Positions 1 to 6,002 of a DNA stretch of 6,593 nt are shown here, one piece after another (position 1 is the stretch's first letter; every line of letters starts with the position of its first letter). Source of the stretch: an uncultured Gammaproteobacteria bacterium (GTDB lineage Bacteria; Pseudomonadota; Gammaproteobacteria; Coxiellales; Coxiellaceae). The translations under genes were made by a program, and so were the position numbers. Location of the stretch: NCBI GenBank assembly GCA_903870185.1, contig CAIQCE010000021.1, forward strand, positions 1-6,593, written 5' to 3'. Under the pieces are notes generated by a model. That model did not search any database. It saw only the letters and a program-made list of their open reading frames with translations, and was not told where the DNA came from.

Positions 1-1478
1 AAAAAGATTCGGCAGCTTCAGGAGGCCTCAAGGCTTTTATCGTCAACCGTATTGGTGATTTTGGATTCATCGTAGGTCTTGCAATGATTTTATCTTATTG
101 CGGAACCTTAGAGTATTCTGGGGTTTTTAAAGCCCTTCCTTCTTTAGTGAATACATCAATCCCTCTGATGGGTGGGTTTGATTGTTCTGTGATTACTTTA
201 ATGGCATTGCTATTATTTGTCGGCGCCATGGCCAAATCGGCTCAGATTCCCTTGCATATTTGGTTGCCGGAATCGATGGAGGGCCCAACTCCAATTTCAG
301 CATTGATTCACGCGGCGACTATGGTGACAGCGGGTGTTTACTTAGTCGCACGTTTATCGCCCCTCTATGAGCTTTCCGAAGTGGCATTAAATGTGGTTTT
401 GGTGATCGGTGCGACAGGGGCATTGTTCTTGGGCTTATTGGCCTTAGTGGAAAACGATATCAAGCGAGTGATTGCCTACTCCACCATGTCACAACTAGGC
501 TACATGATGGCGGCTAACGGAGCCTCAGCATTTTCAGCTGGGATTTTCCATCTATTCACTCATGCTTGTTTCAAAGCTTTATTATTTTTAGCAGCAGGCT
601 GTGTGATCATGAGTCTCCATCACGAACAAGATTTGCGTAAGATGGGTGGGCTTTGGAAAAAATTACCGGTGACCTATTTTTGTTTTTTGATCGGGACCTT
701 GGCATTGACCGCAATCCCTCCTTTTTCAGGATTTTATTCCAAGGATACTATAATAGAGGCCGTGCATATTTCCAGTTTAGCCTCGGCGCCTTATGCCTAT
801 TATTGCTTATTGATAGGGGCATTTGTGACAGCACTTTATAGCTTTAGAGCCTTGTTTCTCGCTTTTCATGGTAAGCCTCGAACAGAGTTAAATTTTGATG
901 AAATCCGAGAATCTTCTTGGGCTGCTTTATTCCCGTTGATTGCCTTAGCAATCCCTTCGGTTTTCTTAGGCGGATGGATGGTTTCTTCCATCTTATATAA
1001 TAATGAAACCCCATTATTGGGCCAGAGCATTCATGTATTATCTCAGTATGATGTCTTGGCCAAAATGAAAAATGAATTTGAGGGTGCAATTCCAGCAGCT
1101 TTATCCGCTTTCCATGATCTCAGTTTTTGGATCTCATTAGCTGGCATACTAACGGCATGGGTCGGATATGTTCTATGCTCGAGGCTTCCCGATTATTTTG
1201 CACGTTTCTTTAAAATTATTCATGTGGTCTTGCAAGAGCAATATGGCTTCGACCGATTTAATGATTGGGTTTTTGTGAGAGGGATTAAGAGGCTCAGCGG
1301 GTTTTTTTATAGAGTCACCGATATGAAATTAATCGATGGTTTTTTTGTCAACGGTTCTGGTCGAGGAATTGAGCGTATCGCACGATTGGCGCAACGAATG
1401 CAGTCAGGTCTATTGAATCAATATGTGTTGTTCATGGTCATGGCTTTGGTAATGATTTTAGTTTGGCAATTGGTATAA
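1..1478 (+). CDS. nuoL: NADH-quinone oxidoreductase subunit L (NuoL), 5'-truncated by the window
   Basis: Antiporter-like membrane subunit at the distal end of respiratory complex I, taking part in proton translocation coupled to NADH oxidation. The frame is open from base 3 (KDSAASGGLKAFIVNRIGD...), so the Met at 84 is internal and not the start. About 491 codons are present. Compared with E. coli NuoL (613 aa), the R and D of VNRIGD (bases 48-59) match R175/D178, so roughly 160 N-terminal residues lie outside the window, including the TM5 Glu. Visible family motifs are AKSAQIPLHIWL (Lys at 234-236, counterpart of E. coli K229), GPTPISALIHAATMVTAG, DIKRVIAYSTMSQLGYM, HLFTHACFKALLFL (Lys at 573-575) and PPFSGFYSKD. 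After about base 1200 comes the lateral amphipathic helix region and a final membrane segment (LFMVMALVMILVW), typical of NuoL and absent from NuoM and NuoN. The stop is TAA at 1476-1478. First gene of the visible nuoLMN run. Confidence 0.97.
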   Translation, partial: KDSAASGGLKAFIVNRIGDFGFIVGLAMILSYCGTLEYSGVFKALPSLVNTSIPLMGGFDCSVITLMALLLFVGAMAKSAQIPLHIWLPESMEGPTPISALIHAATMVTAGVYLVARLSPLYELSEVALNVVLVIGATGALFLGLLALVENDIKRVIAYSTMSQLGYMMAANGASAFSAGIFHLFTHACFKALLFLAAGCVIMSLHHEQDLRKMGGLWKKLPVTYFCFLIGTLALTAIPPFSGFYSKDTIIEAVHISSLASAPYAYYCLLIGAFVTALYSFRALFLAFHGKPRTELNFDEIRESSWAALFPLIALAIPSVFLGGWMVSSILYNNETPLLGQSIHVLSQYDVLAKMKNEFEGAIPAALSAFHDLSFWISLAGILTAWVGYVLCSRLPDYFARFFKIIHVVLQEQYGFDRFNDWVFVRGIKRLSGFFYRVTDMKLIDGFFVNGSGRGIERIARLAQRMQSGLLNQYVLFMVMALVMILVWQLV

Positions 1479-1483
1479 AACTG

Positions 1484-3004
1484 ATGAATTTAGATAATTT
1501 TCCAATCTTGAGTTGCTTAATCTGGCTACCCGTCTTGGGATCCTTGTTGGTATTGATGGTGGGCAAAGAGCATCAATATCGATACGCTCGAATGATTGCG
1601 ATGATTATTGCAATTTTAAGCTTAGCGGCCAGTGTACCTTTATGGTTGCAGTTTGATCTCACAACTTCAGCTTTACAGTTTACCGAGCATGCCGATTGGA
1701 TTCCCACTTATGGAATTCGATATGATTTAGGGGTTGATGGGATTTCCATGCCTTTATTAGTGCTAACTAATGTCACCACTATTTTAGTTATCATGACTTC
1801 ATGGACGATGGTGCAAGAAAAAGTAGCCCAATATTTAGCGGCTTTTTTGATCATGCAAGGCATGATTGTGGGAGTATTCGCGGCTAGTGATTCCATGCTG
1901 TTTTATTTCTTCTGGGAAGGCATGCTAATTCCGATGTATTTGAGTATCGGGATTTGGGGTGGAGAGAGACGCTCTTATGCTGCCATTAAGTTTTTTCTCT
2001 ATACCTTCTTAGGTTCTGCATTATTACTGGTTGCGATTCTTTATTTACGATCACAAGCACACAGTTTCTTTATCTCAGATTTCTATCATTTGAAATTAAG
2101 TATGCCAGTTCAATTAACTTTATTTGTAGGTTTCTTGCTTGCATTTGGTATTAAAGTTCCCATGTGGCCTTTGCATACTTGGTTACCGGATGCTCACACT
2201 GAGGCGCCAGCGGGAGGTTCTGTGATCCTGGCTGCGTTGATGTTGAAGCTAGGGGCCTATGGATTTATGCGATACAGTATGCCAATTGTCCCCGATGCTT
2301 GTCATGCACTGGCTTGGATGATGATTGTGCTTTCATTGATTGCGATAGTCTATGTTGGATTCATCGCATTAGCACAGCACGATATGAAGCGTTTAATCGC
2401 TTATTCTTCAGTAGCTCATATGGGTTTTGTAACCTTGGGTTGCTTTATGATTTATATTATCGTCGATAGAAGTGGGAATCTTCACGATGCCTATTTGAGT
2501 CTAGAGGGCGCGATGATTCAAATGATTACTCATGCATTCGGTTCCGGTGCGATGTTCTTAGCCTTTGGTGTTTTATATCGACAACTTCATACCCGAGATA
2601 TTAAATCTTTTGGTGGGATCGCTCAAACCATGCCTGTATTTGCTGCATTATTTATGGTGTATGCGATGTCAAATGCGGGGTTGCCGGGCACCTCTGGATT
2701 CGTGGGTGAATTTTTAATTATTCTAAGTGCATTTAAGGCGAGTATTTGGATTACATTATTAGCGGCTTCTACTTTGGTGATAGCGGCTGCTTATACTTTG
2801 TGGATGTATAAACGTGTTTTCTATGGTCCGATAGTTCATGAGAAAATTAAAATGCTTCAAGATATTCATGGAATGGAATATTTTGTTTTTGGATTTTTAG
2901 CAGTTGCAGTCATTGTGATTGGATTATATCCCAATCCAATTTTAGCTGTTTTTCATACATCGATTAATCATTTAGTCGATTTGAGTCTAAGCTCTAGGCT
3001 ATAG
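1484..3004 (+). CDS. nuoM: NADH-quinone oxidoreductase subunit M (NuoM)
   Basis: Antiporter-like proton-channel subunit of complex I, placed between NuoL and NuoN in the membrane arm. I start it at the ATG at 1484 (MNLDNFPILSCLIWLPVLG), giving 506 aa against 509 in E. coli. The frame can be extended to a TTG at 1463, but that would overlap nuoL and add seven residues not expected at a NuoM N-terminus. There is no good Shine-Dalgarno before 1484. The start lies 5 bases after the nuoL stop, so translational coupling is likely (inference). Visible key residues are Glu145 in FFWEGMLIPMYL (TM5 Glu), Lys224 in GIKVPMWPLHTWLPDAHTEAP, Lys255 in LMLKLGAYG, DMKRLIAYSSVAHMGF, and Glu409 in GTSGFVGEF. 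About 13-14 hydrophobic segments run through the protein. One small difference is a longer loop at about residues 323-342 (IYIIVDRSGNLHDAYLSLEG) than in E. coli. Confidence 0.97.
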   Translation: MNLDNFPILSCLIWLPVLGSLLVLMVGKEHQYRYARMIAMIIAILSLAASVPLWLQFDLTTSALQFTEHADWIPTYGIRYDLGVDGISMPLLVLTNVTTILVIMTSWTMVQEKVAQYLAAFLIMQGMIVGVFAASDSMLFYFFWEGMLIPMYLSIGIWGGERRSYAAIKFFLYTFLGSALLLVAILYLRSQAHSFFISDFYHLKLSMPVQLTLFVGFLLAFGIKVPMWPLHTWLPDAHTEAPAGGSVILAALMLKLGAYGFMRYSMPIVPDACHALAWMMIVLSLIAIVYVGFIALAQHDMKRLIAYSSVAHMGFVTLGCFMIYIIVDRSGNLHDAYLSLEGAMIQMITHAFGSGAMFLAFGVLYRQLHTRDIKSFGGIAQTMPVFAALFMVYAMSNAGLPGTSGFVGEFLIILSAFKASIWITLLAASTLVIAAAYTLWMYKRVFYGPIVHEKIKMLQDIHGMEYFVFGFLAVAVIVIGLYPNPILAVFHTSINHLVDLSLSSRL

Positions 3005-3007
3005 GTG
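3003..3007 (+). promoter_or_regulatory. Weak Shine-Dalgarno for nuoN
   Basis: AGGTG lies 4 bases before the ATG at 3012 and overlaps the nuoM stop codon (TAG, 3002-3004). It supports the ATG at 3012 as the nuoN start and suggests ribosomes pass from nuoM to nuoN. It is a partial match only. Confidence 0.4.
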
Positions 3008-3011
3008 TGAT

Positions 3012-4439
3012 ATGAATGAATTGATTCAAATGTCCTGGCTTTTCCCTGAGATTATAATCTTAGTGATGGCCTGTATAATTTTGCTAGTGGGAGCTGCTCC
3101 TAAAAGCGAATCACCATTTTCCTATTATGGGGCTCAAATTTCTTTGATTGTTGCGGGCATTTTAAGTTATGTCTGTGCCCCTCATCAAACTTTATATGAA
3201 TTTAATGGCAATTTTATCTTGGATCCTTTTGCCGTTTGGATGAAGCTTTTTGTATATATGGCTGTGTTCTTAAGTTTTATGTACTCAAGACGTTATGTCG
3301 ATCAACAGCGAATTCCACGCACTGAATTTTACGTATTAGGTTTGCTATCTACTTTAGGGATGATGGTATTAATTTCATCGGCCAATCTGATCACACTTTA
3401 TTTGGGATTAGAATTACTGTCGCTTCCACTCTATGCCATGGTGGCAATGGAACGAACGAATCCTCGAAGTATTGAGGCTGCGATCAAATATTTTGTATTA
3501 GGTTCATTTGCATCCGCTTTGTTATTGTACGGATTTTCATTATTTTTTGGATTTACACAGACTTTGGATATGCACCAGATTTCAGTTAGCCTATCAAGCC
3601 TACATGATCAACCGATGGTTTTAATATTAGCGCTAGTATTGATCTTAGCAGGCCTTGCTTTTAAATGGGGCGCTGCTCCCTTTCAATTATGGGTGCCTGA
3701 TGTTTATGAGGGTGCCCCGAGCGCAGTGACATTGTTTATTAGTGCAGCTCCTAAACTAGCAGCCTTCGCATTAGCGGTTCGATTACTGCTCGATACGATG
3801 CCTTCGTTATTAAATCATTGGCAGCCTATTTTGATTGTGATTTCACTGCTATCGATGGCGGTGGGTAATGTTGTCGCTATTGTTCAGAAAAATATTAAAC
3901 GGATGCTCGGTTATTCCTCCATCGCCCATATGGGCTATATGTGTTTGGGTTTGGCGGCTGGAACGATTAATGGTTTTTCTGCATCGATGTTTTATATCAT
4001 CAGCTATACCTTAATGAGCCTCGGTGCTTTTGGTGTGATTGTGTTGATGAGCAAAGAAGGCTATGAGTTGGAATCTATCGAAGATTTCTCAGGGCTTAAC
4101 ACTCGAAATCCCTGGTTGGCATTTACTTTATTGTTGATTATGTTTTCTATGGCGGGAATTCCCCCCTTGTTTGGATTTATTGCTAAAGTTGGATTGCTGG
4201 AATCTTTGATTCAAGTTCATATGACTTGGCTGGCAGTAACGGCGATTTTATTTGCAATCATCGGGGCTTATTATTATTTGCGAATTGTAAAGGTGATGTA
4301 TTTTGAAGAGCCTTTATCAAAGACTCCTTTTGTTTATACGCGCTCTGAACAAATTGCGATTTCCATCAATGCGATTGCCGTCTTGTTATTGGGTGTATTT
4401 CCAGGGGCTTTGTTTGTATTGTGCCATCTGGTAATTTAA
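3012..4439 (+). CDS. nuoN: NADH-quinone oxidoreductase subunit N (NuoN)
   Basis: Third antiporter-like subunit of complex I, closest to the NuoA/J/K/H part of the membrane arm, and normally the last gene of the nuo operon. It is 475 aa (E. coli 485). The ATG at 3012 sits 7 bases after the nuoM stop. Conserved charged residues are all present: Glu134 in LGLELLSLPLYA, Lys159 in AAIKYFVLGSFASA, Lys218 in LAFKWGAAPFQLWVPDVYEGAP, Lys248 in SAAPKLAAF, and Lys392 in IPPLFGFIAKVG. These match the E. coli Glu133, Lys158, Lys217, Lys247 and Lys395 positions within a few residues. NIKRMLGYSSIAHMGYM (about 294-310) is the usual quinone-oxidoreductase/Mrp antiporter motif. Around 13-14 hydrophobic segments are visible. 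The stop is TAA at 4437-4439, followed after 14 bases by a convergent gene. No GC-rich terminator is seen after it. Confidence 0.97.
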   Translation: MNELIQMSWLFPEIIILVMACIILLVGAAPKSESPFSYYGAQISLIVAGILSYVCAPHQTLYEFNGNFILDPFAVWMKLFVYMAVFLSFMYSRRYVDQQRIPRTEFYVLGLLSTLGMMVLISSANLITLYLGLELLSLPLYAMVAMERTNPRSIEAAIKYFVLGSFASALLLYGFSLFFGFTQTLDMHQISVSLSSLHDQPMVLILALVLILAGLAFKWGAAPFQLWVPDVYEGAPSAVTLFISAAPKLAAFALAVRLLLDTMPSLLNHWQPILIVISLLSMAVGNVVAIVQKNIKRMLGYSSIAHMGYMCLGLAAGTINGFSASMFYIISYTLMSLGAFGVIVLMSKEGYELESIEDFSGLNTRNPWLAFTLLLIMFSMAGIPPLFGFIAKVGLLESLIQVHMTWLAVTAILFAIIGAYYYLRIVKVMYFEEPLSKTPFVYTRSEQIAISINAIAVLLLGVFPGALFVLCHLVI

Positions 4440-4453
4440 TAATTAATTGTTAA
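4436..4453. repeat. 18-base AT-rich near-perfect palindrome in the convergent gap
   Basis: TTAATAATTAATTGTTAA reads almost the same on both strands: 8 of 9 base pairs are Watson-Crick and the remaining one is T opposite G. It begins one base before the nuoN TAA stop and ends immediately before the stop codon of the facing wzt-like gene (4454-4456 on the + strand), so it fills the whole intergenic gap. It contains a single G and is otherwise A/T, which makes it a poor intrinsic terminator stem. It could be a weak bidirectional end signal, an AT-rich protein site, or chance. The repeat itself is seen directly; any function is a guess. Confidence 0.5.
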
Positions 4454-5197
4454 TCACCCCTCAAAATTTGGCAAAATTTCTTCAATACTTCCCATGGCTT
4501 TAATTTGCCCATGTTCTAACCAAAGTGCTTTGTTGCAGAATTTTCTAATAATATCGGGGGAGTGAGAGGCTAGCACTAGTATTTCAGATTGGTTGATCAG
4601 ATTTTCAATGCGTGCCTGAGCTTTTTTCATGAATTCATTGTCACCCGCACCTACAGCCTCATCGATTAGCATGATATCGTGAGCCATTAAAGTTGATAAT
4701 GCAAAAGATAAACGAACCATCATGCCGGATGAATAAGTGTGAACGGGCATAGCTAAGAACTGACCAATATCAGTAAATTCCTCGACTTCTTGGATTAGTT
4801 GCTCTCTTAAGTGACTGGGCAAATCTAATAAATGGGCTCTTATATTGATGTTTTCATAGCCTGTCGCTTCAGGAAACAGGCCTGCTGATAGATCCAATAA
4901 TGTAGAAATTTTGCCTTCAATTTGAAGGCTTCCATGTGAAGGTTGATAAATTCCAGCCAAAACACGCAATAATGTCGATTTACCAGCCCCATTATGACCG
5001 AGTAAAGCTAGGCGATCACCGCTTTTAAGTTCAAAACTGATATTTTGAAGTGCTCTAACGATGACCGTATTGTTTTCTTGATTTTGAATTTTCCCACCGA
5101 CACTGATTTTTCTTAGTAGACTGTGTTTTAAGGAGCGCTTATTTACACCATAAGAAGGATAAATGAGTGATAAATTATGAGCAATGATATGAGGCAT
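4454..5197 (-). CDS. wzt: Polysaccharide/O-antigen ABC exporter, ATP-binding protein (Wzt/RfbE/TagH family, short form)
   Basis: Cytoplasmic ATPase that powers export of a lipid-linked polysaccharide through the neighbouring Wzm-type permease. I start it at the ATG ending at 5197 (MPHIIAHNLSLIYPSYG), giving 247 aa. A TTG at 5218 would add seven residues inside the permease gene and is less likely. The start follows the permease stop with one base between (TAA-A-ATG), so the two are probably translated together. Motifs in order: Walker A GHNGAGKST (67-75), the family-specific segment LLDLSAGLFPEATGYENI (about 100-117), signature YSSGM (155-159) in place of LSGGQ, Walker B IMLIDE (175-180, catalytic Glu180), D-loop GAGD (183-186) and switch His212 in ASHS. 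The long insertion after IYP, before the first core strand, is typical of the polysaccharide-export ATPases. The protein ends at LEHGQIKAMGSIEEILPNFEG, so it has no C-terminal carbohydrate-binding domain like that of E. coli O9a Wzt (about 430 aa). The symbol is by family, not by proven orthology. Confidence 0.9.
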   Translation of the reverse strand: MPHIIAHNLSLIYPSYGVNKRSLKHSLLRKISVGGKIQNQENNTVIVRALQNISFELKSGDRLALLGHNGAGKSTLLRVLAGIYQPSHGSLQIEGKISTLLDLSAGLFPEATGYENINIRAHLLDLPSHLREQLIQEVEEFTDIGQFLAMPVHTYSSGMMVRLSFALSTLMAHDIMLIDEAVGAGDNEFMKKAQARIENLINQSEILVLASHSPDIIRKFCNKALWLEHGQIKAMGSIEEILPNFEG

Positions 5198-5198
5198 T

Positions 5199-6002
5199 TT
5201 AATCAATCCAGAAAGCAATACGTTTTTGATGTTTGGGGAAAAAATAAAATAGAGTAAATCCTAAGCCGAGGAGGGCGGAGAGAGTCATGATGATCCATGA
5301 AATGGCTAAAGGTGTTTGACCCAGTAAAGGTGATCGCAGTAGATCTAAAATATAATAAACAGGGTTGTAATTGACCACCATCGATCGCGCTAATTGGTTG
5401 GGCATCCAGGTGATGGGTGAGACAAAGAATAATATTTGAACAAGATTAGTGATAATCTGTGCCAAATCTCGATAACGAGTGCTAATTAATGCGATCAAAA
5501 AGCATACCCAAGCTAGATTGAGTAAAACCAATATAAAGCCAGGGATAAACAGTAAGCTATTCCACCCTGGATTAATTTGAAAAATCAGGATTATGATGAA
5601 ATAAATCAGAATATTGTGCGCAAAGATAATTAAGTTTCGAGTCAATAAGCGAAGCAAATAAAGAGAGTACGGAAGATTCATCTGCTTGATAAAATTAGCG
5701 GAAGCTCTAAAAACCTCATTACTATCGATTAAAGTAGAAGAAATGAAATTCCAAAATAACAGCCCTGTGACCAAAAAGGGCAGGTAATTTTTAATTTCCA
5801 TATGAAAAAGGCGGGCATAAACGATTGAAAGTGTAGCCACCATAATCACCATGCTGATCGTGATCCACCATGGGCCTATGACTGAGCGTTTATATCGAAT
5901 TTGAATCTCTAGCCAAGCTAAATAGGTCCAAAGACGCCATTTTTGAAAAGAGTTATAAGCATCATTCCATCCTGCCATTGCCTTATTCATCGTATTGATC
6001 AC
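5199..6002 (-). CDS. wzm: Polysaccharide/O-antigen ABC exporter, permease (Wzm/RfbD/TagG family, ABC-2 type)
   Basis: Inner-membrane channel half-transporter that, with the Wzt-type ATPase encoded next, exports a finished undecaprenyl-linked glycan. It is 267 aa from a GTG at 6002, the usual size for the family. Visible features: an amphipathic N-terminal part with KWRLWTYLAWLEIQIRYKRS (about 21-40) leading into VIGPWWITIS, about six membrane segments (near 44-63, 72-90, 112-140, 149-173, 182-199 and 233-255), the conserved RYRDLAQI (about 176-183), SPITWMP (about 195-201) and NPVYYILDLLRSPLLG (about 213-228). The start is uncertain. GTG 6002 directly abuts the upstream TAA and has AAGG only 3 bases before it. 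ATG 5990 (MNKAMAGWNDA, 263 aa) and ATG 5978 (259 aa) are alternatives, and none has an ideal ribosome site. Gene order nucleotidyltransferase-permease-ATPase with no gaps indicates one operon. The symbol is by family. Confidence 0.9.
   Translation of the reverse strand: MINTMNKAMAGWNDAYNSFQKWRLWTYLAWLEIQIRYKRSVIGPWWITISMVIMVATLSIVYARLFHMEIKNYLPFLVTGLLFWNFISSTLIDSNEVFRASANFIKQMNLPYSLYLLRLLTRNLIIFAHNILIYFIIILIFQINPGWNSLLFIPGFILVLLNLAWVCFLIALISTRYRDLAQIITNLVQILFFVSPITWMPNQLARSMVVNYNPVYYILDLLRSPLLGQTPLAISWIIMTLSALLGLGFTLFYFFPKHQKRIAFWID

Noticed and set aside
84..86. ATG at 84 as the start of nuoL
   Set aside because: The frame is open upstream to the window edge and encodes conserved NuoL sequence (KAFIVNRIGDFGF), so this Met is internal.
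182..370. 62-codon reading frame in another frame inside nuoL, and a similar one at 653-841
   Set aside because: Both are out-of-frame shadows of strongly conserved NuoL motifs.
844..1089. 81-codon reading frame on the minus strand inside nuoL
   Set aside because: It lies fully opposite conserved NuoL coding sequence, and its basic, low-complexity product shows no recognisable domain.
1302..1308. Run of seven T's in nuoL as a frameshift or slippage site
   Set aside because: The frame continues intact through it with the expected NuoL C-terminal helix, and no alternative product is evident.
1463..1465. TTG at 1463 as the nuoM start
   Set aside because: It would overlap nuoL by 16 bases and add MAIGIKL before a normal NuoM N-terminus; the ATG at 1484 fits the family length better.
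1708..1896. 62-codon reading frame on the minus strand inside nuoM
   Set aside because: It is antisense to conserved NuoM coding sequence with no separate ribosome site or domain.
5195..5218. TTG at 5218 as the start of the ATPase gene
   Set aside because: The ATG ending at 5197 sits one base after the permease stop and begins where relatives of the family begin; the extra seven residues are just permease coding sequence read in another frame.
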